Assembly (NCBI GenBank): GCA_012510325.1
Contig: JAAZIG010000092.1
Coordinates: 1 to 8,207, forward strand
Reading direction: 5' to 3'
Length of the DNA: 8,207 nt
From: Bacillota bacterium
GTDB lineage: Bacteria > Bacillota > Dethiobacteria > DTU022
Positions 1-7,244 of the stretch are shown here, one piece after another. The notes beneath the pieces were generated by a model. That model saw only the letters and a list, made by a program, of their open reading frames with translations, made no database searches and was not told where the DNA came from. Within the stretch, counting starts at the first letter, position 1. Every line of letters begins with the position of its first letter. Made by a program: the position numbers and the translations under genes.

Positions 1-980
1 GCGGAGCGGATCCCCCTGAAGACCAGCTCGTTGAACCGCTCCGGCCGTTCAAAGCGCACTTCGCTCTTCGCCGGGTGAACGTTCACATCGAGAAGCGCCG
101 GGGGAACCTGCAGCGCCAGGACCGCCAGCGGATGGCGCCCCCGACCGAGCATCCCCCCGTAAGCCCTCTCCAGGGCGCTCACCAGCAGGGGGCAGCGCAC
201 CGCGCGCCGGTTGATCACCACGGTGATCCAGCGCCGCGAAGCCCGGCTGTAGTGGGGCTCGCTGGTAAAGCCGCTCAGCGTGATCCCGCTTTCGGGATCA
301 CGGCGCTCCAGCGGAATCATCGCCGCCGCAGCCTCGCTGCCGTAAAGGGCGCCGATGGCATGGAGCAGCGAACCGTCCCCGGAGGTGCGCAGAACCGTCC
401 TTTTTTCGTTGGTCAGGGTAAAAGCGCAGTCGGGCCTCGCCAGCGCCAGAGCGGTCAGCAAACTGCTGATCCGGGCCTGCTCCCGCGGCGCCCCCCGGAG
501 AAATTTGAGCCGCCCCGGGGTGTTGAAGAAAAGATCCTCGACGATCACCTCGGTCCCCTCGGGCGCCCCCACCTCCTCCGGCGGTCCCCCTGCGCCGCCC
601 TCCCGCCGGAGCCGGCTTGCTGCCAGATCGCCCCTCCGGCGAGTCGTCAGGGTAACCCGGGAGACCGCGGCGATGCTCGGCAGGGCCTCGCCGCGAAAGC
701 CGAGGCTGGTAATGCTCTCCAGATCCCCCAGCACCGTCAGCTTGCTCGTGGCGAAGCGGGAAAAAGCGAGCTCCAGCCCCGCCGGATCGATCCCGCTGCC
801 GTTGTCGACCACCTTGATCCGCCTTTTGCCCCCCTCATGAAGGCTGATCTCGATCCGGTCGGCCCCGGCATCCAAAGAGTTCTCCACCAGCTCCTTCACC
901 ACCGAAGCGGGGTGCTCGATCACCTCGCCGGCGGCGATCTTTTCTGCAGTCTGCTGATCTAAAACCTGTATCGGTTGCAT
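1..980 (-). CDS. mutL: DNA mismatch repair protein MutL, N-terminal part (cut by the window edge)
   Basis: MutL couples mismatch recognition by MutS to strand removal through ATP-driven dimerisation of its N-terminal GHKL ATPase. The 326 codons present are intact and cover the ATPase and most of the transducer (S5-fold) domain. Visible motifs: ELVENSLDAGA with catalytic Glu33 and Mg-binding Asn34; DNGSGID at 59-65; ATSK at 77-80 followed by GFRGEAL at 94-100 (ATP lid); LFFNTPGRLKFL at 150-161; and DVNVHPAKSEVRF at 298-310, with Lys305 as the expected gamma-phosphate contact. The C-terminal dimerisation/endonuclease part lies outside the window, so whether this MutL can nick DNA cannot be judged. 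ATG at 980 is chosen because MQPIQVL aligns with the usual MutL start. A TTG two codons upstream (986) is closer to the only SD-like site (AAAGGGG, 999-1005) and is a real alternative; an in-frame TGA lies further upstream. It follows mutS by 43 bases and is probably co-transcribed. Confidence 0.96.
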   Translation of the reverse strand, partial: MQPIQVLDQQTAEKIAAGEVIEHPASVVKELVENSLDAGADRIEISLHEGGKRRIKVVDNGSGIDPAGLELAFSRFATSKLTVLGDLESITSLGFRGEALPSIAAVSRVTLTTRRRGDLAASRLRREGGAGGPPEEVGAPEGTEVIVEDLFFNTPGRLKFLRGAPREQARISSLLTALALARPDCAFTLTNEKRTVLRTSGDGSLLHAIGALYGSEAAAAMIPLERRDPESGITLSGFTSEPHYSRASRRWITVVINRRAVRCPLLVSALERAYGGMLGRGRHPLAVLALQVPPALLDVNVHPAKSEVRFERPERFNELVFRGIRS

Positions 981-998
981 GGACAATTGTTGTTCAAG

Positions 999-1005
999 CC
1001 CCTTT
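999..1005 (-). promoter_or_regulatory. Possible ribosome binding site of mutL
   Basis: On the minus strand this reads AAAGGGG. It lies 18 bases before the ATG at 980 but 12 bases before the in-frame TTG at 986. Both spacings are long, so the site either favours the TTG start or is weak. Translational coupling to mutS, which ends at 1024, could compensate. Confidence 0.4.
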
Positions 1006-1023
1006 GCTCAATCTGTTCATCGT

Positions 1024-3666
1024 CTACCCGTCTCCCTGCCTGCCGGCCCCGCTCCCGCTCTCCCCGTCGTCCTGAAAGAGAAGCTGCTGCAGTCTAAACA
1101 GCTGCTGCAGCGCCTCCAGGGGGGTGAGCCGGTTTAAGTCCAGCTCCTCGAGAACCCCCATAATAGCCCCGGCGCGGCCGTCCTCGCGGGGTTTTTCCGG
1201 AACCAGCGGCATCAGGCTGAGCTGCCTCTCCGGCGCCTTTGAGGCCGCCGTCTCCAGCTCGGCCAGGATCGCCTCGGCCCGCAGGAGCAGCTCCGGTGGA
1301 AGCCCCGCCAGCCGGGCCACGTTGATCCCGTAACTCTTGTCCGAGCGCCCCGCCACCACCCGGCGCAGAAAAACAACCTCGCTTCCCTTCTCCCGCACCG
1401 CCATGGTGTAGTTCTTCACCCCCGGCAGCTCCGCCTCCAGATTGGTCAGCTCGTGATAGTGCGTTGAAAAAAGCGTCTTCGCCCCGATGCGCCGGCTGAT
1501 ATATTCAAGCACGCTGCGGGCGATGCTCATTCCGTCGTAAGTGCTCGTGCCGCGGCCGATCTCATCGAGCACCAGCAGGCTGCGCGGCGTGGCCTCTTTC
1601 AGGATTGTCGCCGTCTCCTTCATCTCCACCATGAAGGTGCTCAGGCCCCGGCTGAGGTCGTCACTGGCGCCGATGCGGGCGAAAATCCGGTCGAGCACGG
1701 GCAGCTCCGCCTCCGCCGCCGGGACGAACGAGCCCATCTGGGCCAGCAGGCAGATCAGGGCGACGCTGCGGATATAGGTGCTCTTCCCGGCCATATTCGG
1801 TCCGGTAATGATCAGGGTGGAGGCGTGCTCATCCATCAGCACATCGTTGGCCACAAAACGCTCTCCCGGAATCCTTTCGACCACGGGGTGGCGGCCCCGG
1901 CTGATCCGGAGACGCCCCTCGGATGAAAACCGGGGGCGGCAGTAGCGGTATCGTTCCGCCGCCTCGGCGAAGCTCTGCAGGCAGTCGAGGCGAGCCAGCT
2001 GTCCCGCCGCCGCCTGCAGCCGGGGCACCTCCGCGGTGATCTCCTCGCGGAGAGCCTCAAAGATTTCATATTCCAGCCGGACCAGCTGCTCCTGCGCCCC
2101 GGTGATCTGCTCCTCCATCTCCTTGAGCGGTTCGGTGATGAAGCGCTCGGCGTTGACCAGGGTCTGCCGGCGGTGATATTCCGGCGGAACCAGCTCCAGA
2201 TTGGGCCGGGTCACCTCGATGTAGTAGCCGAAATTGCGGTTGTAGCCCACCCGCAGCGACCTGATCCCCGTGCGGTCGCGCTCCTCTTTCTCAAATTTGA
2301 CGAGCCAGCCGCGGCCGTCGCGGGTGATGCTCCGGAGACGGTCCACCTCTTCGCTGCAACCCTTGCGGATCAGCCCCCCTTCGCGCAGCTGCGCCGGCGG
2401 ATCATCGGTCAGCACCGCGGCGATGCGGGCGGAGGGCGCCGAGAAGTCGGGCAGCTGCCGCAGCGACTGCAGCAGCGGGGCCAGGGAGCCCTCCAGCAGC
2501 CGGGCCAGGGGATCCACCCCGGCCAGCGTCTCTTTTAAGGCGTTCAGATCGCGGGCGCCAACCCGGCCGGTGCAGAGGCGGCTGCAGAAGCGCTCCAGAT
2601 CCAAAAGCGGCTTTAAAGCTGTGCGCAGCTCTTTTCGGAGCAGCGGATTCTGGCGCAGCTCCTCCACCGCCTCCTGCCTCTCCTCGATCAGCTTCCGCTC
2701 GAGCAAAGGTTGCTCCACCCAGCGGCAGAGCAGCCTTCGCCCCATCGCCGTCAGGCAGTGGTCGAGCAGTCCCAGCAGGCTTCCCTGCCGCTTTCCTTCG
2801 CGGACTGTCCGGGTCAGCTCCAGGTTGCGGGCGGTGATCCCGTCAACGGCCATCCTCCCCTCGGGCAGCGCCAGCTCCAGGTTGCGAAAATGTTTGCCCC
2901 GGGCGGGGTGCTGCAGCATCCTCAGATAGTCCAGCGCCGCCGCCGCCGCCGTCGCCGCCGCCGGATAGCGCGAGAGGGAGAGCCTCTCCCAGAGCTCCCC
3001 ACCCCACTGCCCCGTAAGCGTCTCTCTGACCCGGTCGGGAGAGGCGGAAAAATCAAAAACGGTGCCGGGGGGCCCCAGCGTCTCGAGAACAGGGCGGAAC
3101 CTGGCGGCCGCTTCAGCGGAGCTGTAGAGCGATTCCGCCGGCTGCAACCGCAGCAGCTCATCGTTGAGCGAAGCGGCGGCCTCCTCCCCGGACCACTCGT
3201 TGATCCGAAAATCGCCGGTGGAAACATCGACTGCAGCAAGCCCGTAATAGCCGCCGCCACCCCCGGGAAGAGCGCTGATGACCGCCAGATAGTTGTTTCT
3301 GCTTTCCTCGAGCATCTGCGGATCGGTGACCGTGCCCGGGGTAAAGATCTGCGTGATCTCCCGGCGCACCAGCCCCCCTCCTGCCGCCACCTCTTCGACC
3401 TGCTCGCAAAGCGCCACTTTGAACCCCTGCCCGAGCAGTTTGTTCAGGTATGTATCGACAGCATGAATCGGCACCCCGGCCATGGGGATGGGATTCTTCT
3501 TGTTGCTGTCCCTGGTGGTCAACACCACATCCATGGCCCGGGCGGCAACAACGGCGTCCTCGAAGAAAATCTCGAAAAAATCCCCGACCTGGAAAAAGAT
3601 GATCTTGTCCGGGTGCTGCTCCTTAAGGGAGCGGTATTGCTTCATCATCGGGGTAAGCTCGCTCAA
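1024..3666 (-). CDS. mutS: DNA mismatch repair ATPase MutS
   Basis: MutS binds mispaired or looped DNA as a dimer, exchanges ADP for ATP and recruits MutL. The protein is full length (880 residues). The order is: mismatch-binding domain I (about 1-115) with the Phe-X-Glu motif as F30-F31-E32 in GDFFEIF; connector domain II (about 125-270); lever and clamp domains (about 290-560), including the NFGYYIEVTRPN stretch; and the ABC-type ATPase domain V (about 575-800). The ATPase has Walker A GPNMAGKST at 622-630 (Lys628), Walker B LLVLDE with Asp701 and Glu702, the signature-side GRGTSTYDG, and STHYHEL. QLSLM at 815-819 resembles a beta-clamp binding motif. The tail LNRLTPLEALQQL fits the C-terminal helix-turn-helix dimerisation segment. 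The start is TTG, supported by GGGGAGGAG eight bases upstream; the next Met is codon 7. An Ala-rich stretch in domain II/III is encoded by a GCG triplet tract. Third gene of the probable miaB operon. Confidence 0.98.
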   Translation of the reverse strand: MSELTPMMKQYRSLKEQHPDKIIFFQVGDFFEIFFEDAVVAARAMDVVLTTRDSNKKNPIPMAGVPIHAVDTYLNKLLGQGFKVALCEQVEEVAAGGGLVRREITQIFTPGTVTDPQMLEESRNNYLAVISALPGGGGGYYGLAAVDVSTGDFRINEWSGEEAAASLNDELLRLQPAESLYSSAEAAARFRPVLETLGPPGTVFDFSASPDRVRETLTGQWGGELWERLSLSRYPAAATAAAAALDYLRMLQHPARGKHFRNLELALPEGRMAVDGITARNLELTRTVREGKRQGSLLGLLDHCLTAMGRRLLCRWVEQPLLERKLIEERQEAVEELRQNPLLRKELRTALKPLLDLERFCSRLCTGRVGARDLNALKETLAGVDPLARLLEGSLAPLLQSLRQLPDFSAPSARIAAVLTDDPPAQLREGGLIRKGCSEEVDRLRSITRDGRGWLVKFEKEERDRTGIRSLRVGYNRNFGYYIEVTRPNLELVPPEYHRRQTLVNAERFITEPLKEMEEQITGAQEQLVRLEYEIFEALREEITAEVPRLQAAAGQLARLDCLQSFAEAAERYRYCRPRFSSEGRLRISRGRHPVVERIPGERFVANDVLMDEHASTLIITGPNMAGKSTYIRSVALICLLAQMGSFVPAAEAELPVLDRIFARIGASDDLSRGLSTFMVEMKETATILKEATPRSLLVLDEIGRGTSTYDGMSIARSVLEYISRRIGAKTLFSTHYHELTNLEAELPGVKNYTMAVREKGSEVVFLRRVVAGRSDKSYGINVARLAGLPPELLLRAEAILAELETAASKAPERQLSLMPLVPEKPREDGRAGAIMGVLEELDLNRLTPLEALQQLFRLQQLLFQDDGESGSGAGRQGDG
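2936..2962 (-). repeat. Triplet tract inside mutS
   Basis: On the plus strand this is five GCC units, one GTC, then three GCC units. In the mutS reading frame it reads as GCG codons (with one ACG), giving the stretch AAATAAAAA. Gain or loss of units would stay in frame. It lies near the connector/lever boundary, where an Ala-rich helix can probably tolerate length change. Confidence 0.7.
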
Positions 3667-3674
3667 AAGTCTCT

Positions 3675-3683
3675 CTCCTCCCC
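3675..3683 (-). promoter_or_regulatory. Ribosome binding site that fixes the TTG start of mutS
   Basis: The minus strand reads GGGGAGGAG, then eight bases, then TTG at 3666. The strong anti-SD match and ideal spacing choose TTG over the Met at codon 7. Confidence 0.8.
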
Positions 3684-3716
3684 GCCGCCTCTTCCGCGAA
3701 TAAGGGAAAGAGCGGC
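3684..3716 (-). other. Imperfect RNA hairpin directly before the mutS ribosome binding site
   Basis: In the transcript, GCCGCTCTTTCC (3716-3705) can pair with GGAAGAGGCGGC (3695-3684). The stem has about 11 pairs with two single-base bulges and a 9-base loop. The 3' arm ends at 3684 and the SD begins at 3683. No U-run follows, so this is not a typical intrinsic terminator. Possible roles are transcript stability, processing or translation control of mutS. Confidence 0.45.
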
Positions 3717-3740
3717 CCTTCAGGAAATCTTTTCTCTCTT

Positions 3741-5786
3741 TTAACGGCGGCCATTAAGCAGATGACACTCAAGAACGGCGCGCCCCACCGGCAGGGCCTC
3801 CGTCGAGGCCCAGCTGCCCTCCTCGATCACCGCCGCCACCACCAGCTCCGGCGCCTCGGCAGGGCCGTAGGTCACGTACCAGCAGACATTGCCCTTCTCC
3901 GCGCCGGTCTCGGCGGTGCCGGTCTTTCCGGCAACCCGCAAACCGGGGATAATACCGGCCGCAGCGGCAGCGCCCTCCCCGTGCAGCACCTCGATGAGGG
4001 CGCGGTGCACCACCTTTGCCGCCGCCGCGCTCACCGCCTCCTTTTTCCACACGGCGGGTTCCTCGTCAAGAAGCAACCGCGGCTGGGGAATGGAACCCTC
4101 TCCGGCGAAGGCGCTGTAAAGAAGGGCCGCCTGCAAGGGCGTCAACATCACCTCGCCCTGACCGAAGCTGCTGTCGGCCAGCTGCACTTCCGAGGTGATC
4201 CCCTCCCGGGACAGCAGTGAACGGGCCATCGGCAGCAGAAAATCGGGCTGTTCGTCAAACCCGAAACGATCGCCGTAGCCGGTGAATTTCTCCCGGCCCA
4301 GAGCCAGTCCCGCCTGGGCAAAGTAGATATTATCCGAAAACTTCATCGCCGCCTTCAGATCCATCCGCTCCACATCGGTGCGCACCCGGCGGACATGGTA
4401 ATCACCCCAGGATTTTCCCGGCTGCCACTTTTCCCCGGTGATCACCTGGATTTTCGCCGGATCGAGCGCCCCCGCATCGACGGCGGCAGCGGCGGTAAAA
4501 GGCTTGAATGCGGATCCCGGCGGGTAGAGTCCCGAAAGAGCCCGGTTCAGGAGGGGCCGCCCGGGATTCCCCTGCAGCTCCTGCCACTCCGCGGCGCTCA
4601 GCCCGCTGCTGAAGCGGTTCGGATCGAAAGCGGGGTTGCTGTAGAGAGCAAGGATCTCGCCGTTGCGCGGATCGAGAGCGACGACCGCTCCCCTTTTCTC
4701 CCCCAGGGCCGCGGCAGCGCACTGCTGCAGCTTCAGATCGATGGTGAGAGCGATCTCTTCACCCTGCTCGCGCTCCCGCGTAGCGATGAGCGCCGCTTCC
4801 TTCCCGTTTTCCTCCAGGATGCGCAGAGTGCAGCCGCTCTTACCGACGAGCCTTTCCTCCAGCGCCGCCTCCAGGCCGAATTTTCCCAGCAGATCGCCCT
4901 CGCGGTAGCCCGCGCCCTCTTTTTCGGCAAGCTCCTCGGCGGTGATCTCCCCCAGGTAACCGGTCAGATGAGCCCCCGCCTCCCCGGCGGGATAGCTGCG
5001 CCTCTCGACCTCCCGGAGCAGCACCCCGGAGATCGCGCGCAGCTCCTCCACGAGGCTCTCCTTCCCCGGGGCAAGGACTGTGAGGGGAACATAATCCCCT
5101 TCGCGGACCCAGGGCTGATGCAGCCGGGCGACAATGGCCTCCCGGGAAAGCCCCACAATCCGCCCCACCGCCCCGGCAAAATTGTTTTCATCCCGGTAAT
5201 TTCCCGGGACGGCGCCGACCTCGGTGAATCGCCCCGGACCGGCCAAAAGCTCGCCGTTCCGGTCGGTGAGCCGCCCCCGCTCGGGGAACTCCCGCTTCAG
5301 ATCAACTTTCCTTCCGTCGGTGAGCTCGGGGAAGATCAGCCCGGGATGCCACCGCAGCAGCCAAGGCGCCCCTTTCTCCGCCCGGCTCAGCTCCACCGTA
5401 TAGTAGACGGGAATCCTCCCGACAGTGGATGTCTCTAGCGCCGCAGTGAGGTAGAGGGAAGCGGTTCCGCTGCCGCCTTCTCTTTTCTCCACCTTTTTCA
5501 ACTCCACTGCGGTAAGACCGATGAGCTCATCAATTCCGGAGTAGCGCTCCCTGAAACTTTCGGCGGAATAAGCCTTGCCGGAGGCGCTGTCCAGGAGCGC
5601 ATACATGCCCGTATAATCCTGCTCCCCCCAAAGAGCGTAAAACTGTTCCACCGCTGTCTCGGGGCTCTCGCCGCCGCTGCAGCCCGGCACCGCCGCCAGC
5701 AGTGCCGCCAGCAGGAGCAGAAGGGCGCACCGCCTCAGCTGAAGACGAAGCGGGGGCGGTCCCGTCAGTCTATTCGGCCCTTTCAT
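3741..5786 (-). CDS. Class B penicillin-binding protein (PbpC/MecA-type transpeptidase lipoprotein)
   Basis: A D,D-transpeptidase that cross-links peptidoglycan stem peptides outside the membrane. From Met at 5786 it has 681 residues. The N-terminus has basic residues, a Leu/Ala hydrophobic core (21-33) and lipobox V-P-G-C with Cys36, so lipoprotein anchoring is expected. Next is an NTF2-like MecA_N domain (about 42-150), ending in the typical W-x-L-x-W...IFPEL region. The dimerisation domain opens with RGRLTDRNGELLA. The transpeptidase domain (about 350-670) has SxxK as S425-A-F-K428 in YPPGSAFKP, SxN as S484-D-N486 in FSDNIYFAQ, KTG as K621-T-G623 in AGKTGTAE, and GQGEVMLTPLQ. The SDN motif, EKWQPGKSWGDY and the domain order resemble B. 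subtilis PbpC (PBP3) and staphylococcal PBP2a. The start at 5786 is preferred because GGAAGGAGGGG precedes it and it gives a clean signal peptide. The longer start at 5828 (695 residues) puts acidic residues in the n-region and has an SD only 4 bases away. The gap to miaB is 55 bases. Antibiotic resistance cannot be inferred from the family alone. Confidence 0.94.
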   Translation of the reverse strand: MKGPNRLTGPPPLRLQLRRCALLLLLAALLAAVPGCSGGESPETAVEQFYALWGEQDYTGMYALLDSASGKAYSAESFRERYSGIDELIGLTAVELKKVEKREGGSGTASLYLTAALETSTVGRIPVYYTVELSRAEKGAPWLLRWHPGLIFPELTDGRKVDLKREFPERGRLTDRNGELLAGPGRFTEVGAVPGNYRDENNFAGAVGRIVGLSREAIVARLHQPWVREGDYVPLTVLAPGKESLVEELRAISGVLLREVERRSYPAGEAGAHLTGYLGEITAEELAEKEGAGYREGDLLGKFGLEAALEERLVGKSGCTLRILEENGKEAALIATREREQGEEIALTIDLKLQQCAAAALGEKRGAVVALDPRNGEILALYSNPAFDPNRFSSGLSAAEWQELQGNPGRPLLNRALSGLYPPGSAFKPFTAAAAVDAGALDPAKIQVITGEKWQPGKSWGDYHVRRVRTDVERMDLKAAMKFSDNIYFAQAGLALGREKFTGYGDRFGFDEQPDFLLPMARSLLSREGITSEVQLADSSFGQGEVMLTPLQAALLYSAFAGEGSIPQPRLLLDEEPAVWKKEAVSAAAAKVVHRALIEVLHGEGAAAAAGIIPGLRVAGKTGTAETGAEKGNVCWYVTYGPAEAPELVVAAVIEEGSWASTEALPVGRAVLECHLLNGRR

Positions 5787-5796
5787 TTCGTCAAAG

Positions 5797-5807
5797 CCCC
5801 TCCTTCC
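5797..5807 (-). promoter_or_regulatory. Ribosome binding site supporting the shorter start of the penicillin-binding protein
   Basis: The minus strand reads GGAAGGAGGGG, then ten bases, then ATG at 5786. It lies inside the longer alternative reading frame that starts at 5828, and is one reason for preferring the inner start. Confidence 0.65.
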
Positions 5808-5841
5808 ACCCCATAAATCCGGCAACATTGGGCCTTCCGCA

Positions 5842-7212
5842 TCACACTCTTTCCCCCGCCAGGTACCAGGTAAAGGCTTCGGTGATCTCCACCGCCACCA
5901 GCTTTCCGCTCAGCTCTTCCGCCGCCGCAAAATGAACCAGCTTGTTTGTACGGGTGCGTCCGCTGAACATCTCCGGATTATTCTTGCTGCGTCCCTCCAC
6001 TAAAAGTTCGAAAGTCTGACCGAGAAGAGCGCGGTTAAGGCGCAGGCTGATCTCGTTCTGCCGGCTCGCCAGCCGCTGCAAACGCTCATTTTTCTCGGCA
6101 AAACTCAGCTGCTCCTCCATCTCCGCCGCCCTGGTCCCCGGCCGCGGCGAATAGATAAAGGTATAGGCATGGTCAAACTCGGCTTCGTCGAGAAGCGCCA
6201 GAGTTTCCTGGAAATCCGCCTCCGTCTCGCCGGGAAACCCGACCATCAGATCGGTGGTCAGAGCGATCCCGGGAACTTCTTTTTTCAGCGCGCCGACCAG
6301 CCCCAGATATCTTTCGCGGGTATAGCTGCGGTTCATCCCCTCGAGGATGCGGTTGCTTCCCGCCTGGGCCGGCAGGTGCAGATGCTCGCAGATCTTCTTG
6401 CCCCGGCCCATCATCTCGATGAGGCGGGGGGAAAGATCTTTGGGATGAGAAGTCATAAAGCGGATCCGGGCCTTCCCCTCGAGCCGATCCAGCGCCTCCA
6501 GCAGGGCGGCAAAATCCGCTCTTTCCCCTTCCGCCAGATCATGGCCATAAGAGTTGACGTTCTGACCGAGGAGGGTGATCTCCAGATAGCCGGACTCCTC
6601 CAGGGAGCGCGCCTCTTCAACGATCTCCGCGAAGGGGCGGCTGCGCTCCCGGCCGCGCACATGAGGCACAATACAGTATGAGCAAAAATTATTGCAGCCG
6701 TGGATCACCGGCAGCCAGGCTTTGAAGCTGCTGGAGCGAACGACCGGCAGCCCCTCTCTGCCCTCATTTTCCGCGGCAATGTCGATAAGCGGCCGGCGGC
6801 TCCGCCCGGCCTGCTCAAGCAGCTGCGGAAAGCGGGGCAGGGCGTGGGTGCCGACAATGAGATCGAGAAAGGGAAAGCGCCGGGCCAGATCGGCGGCAGC
6901 AGAAGGGCGCTGAGCCATACAGCCGGCCACCACGATCGTAAGCCCCTCCCTCTCCTCCTTCAGCTTCCGCAAGCGGCCCAGCATTCCGGCAACCTTGTCC
7001 TCCGGTTTCTGGCGGACAGAGCAAGTGTTGAGCAAAATCAGATCGGCGTCACCGGGACCCGCAGCGCGGCGGTAGCCGGCGCTCTCGAGCATCCCCGCGA
7101 AGACCTCGGTATCAAACTCATTGGCCTGACAGCCGAAGGTGATCGTCAGATAGCTCTTCCCTGCACCGATGAGATCGGCCCGGAAGGGAAGATCGGCACA
7201 AGCCTGTTCCAT
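5842..7212 (-). CDS. miaB: tRNA-2-methylthio-N6-dimethylallyladenosine synthase MiaB
   Basis: A radical-SAM methylthiotransferase that adds the methylthio group to i6A37 of tRNAs reading U-starting codons, stabilising codon-anticodon pairing. The 456-residue protein has three parts. The UPF0004 domain carries cluster ligands Cys28 (TFGCQANEFD), Cys64 (NTCSVR) and Cys98 (GCMAQR). The radical-SAM barrel has C173-x3-C177-x2-C180 in HGCNNFCSYC followed by IVPHVRGRERSRP, then QNVNSYG, HLPAQAGS, MNRSYTRERYL and LMVGFPGET. The C-terminal TRAM domain includes GRTRTNKLVHF. TFGCQAN (usually T-x-GCQMN), HLPAQAGS (usually HLPVQSGS) and GRTRTN (usually GRTDTN) are mild departures, but all cluster cysteines are present. 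ATG at 7212 is chosen because AAAGGAGG lies seven bases upstream. The in-frame GTG at 7230 has no SD and lies about at the predicted transcription start. First gene of the operon. RimO or MtaB relatives are less likely given the motif set. Confidence 0.96.
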   Translation of the reverse strand: MEQACADLPFRADLIGAGKSYLTITFGCQANEFDTEVFAGMLESAGYRRAAGPGDADLILLNTCSVRQKPEDKVAGMLGRLRKLKEEREGLTIVVAGCMAQRPSAAADLARRFPFLDLIVGTHALPRFPQLLEQAGRSRRPLIDIAAENEGREGLPVVRSSSFKAWLPVIHGCNNFCSYCIVPHVRGRERSRPFAEIVEEARSLEESGYLEITLLGQNVNSYGHDLAEGERADFAALLEALDRLEGKARIRFMTSHPKDLSPRLIEMMGRGKKICEHLHLPAQAGSNRILEGMNRSYTRERYLGLVGALKKEVPGIALTTDLMVGFPGETEADFQETLALLDEAEFDHAYTFIYSPRPGTRAAEMEEQLSFAEKNERLQRLASRQNEISLRLNRALLGQTFELLVEGRSKNNPEMFSGRTRTNKLVHFAAAEELSGKLVAVEITEAFTWYLAGERV

Positions 7213-7219
7213 CTGTCCG

Positions 7220-7227
7220 CCTCCTTT
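7220..7227 (-). promoter_or_regulatory. Ribosome binding site that decides the miaB start
   Basis: The minus strand reads AAAGGAGG, then seven bases, then ATG at 7212. This near-ideal match rejects the upstream in-frame GTG at 7230 as the start. Confidence 0.85.
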
Positions 7228-7235
7228 CACCGCTT

Positions 7236-7244
7236 ATTATACCA
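7236..7244 (-). promoter_or_regulatory. Extended -10 promoter of the miaB operon
   Basis: The minus strand reads TGGTATAAT: a perfect TATAAT with the TGn extension of housekeeping sigma-A type promoters. No good -35 box is seen at 16-18 bases (TTCGTT and CTTCGT are poor), as is common for extended -10 promoters. Transcription should begin near 7229, giving a leader of roughly 17 bases that holds little more than the SD. The sequence just upstream is AT-rich. This is the only convincing promoter seen for the miaB-pbp-mutS-mutL run. Confidence 0.75.

Noticed and set aside
75..962. Long plus-strand open frame opposite mutL (295 codons)
   Set aside because: It is a shadow of the MutL reading frame in GC-rich DNA; the product is Pro/Arg/Gln-rich with no recognisable motif, and the minus frame carries all MutL motifs.
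983..990. Palindrome ACAATTGT just before mutL
   Set aside because: An 8-base palindrome is expected by chance at this scale and shows no link to a known operator.
3667..3740. Terminator between the penicillin-binding protein gene and mutS
   Set aside because: A hairpin exists but is followed by the purine-rich mutS ribosome binding site, not a U-run.
2710..3744. Long plus-strand open frame opposite mutS (344 codons)
   Set aside because: The product is of low complexity (a run of Arg from the triplet tract) with no domain; the MutS frame explains the DNA.
4395..5438. Long plus-strand open frame opposite the penicillin-binding protein (347 codons)
   Set aside because: Same reasoning: the opposite strand carries all transpeptidase motifs, and this frame shows no domain or convincing start signal.
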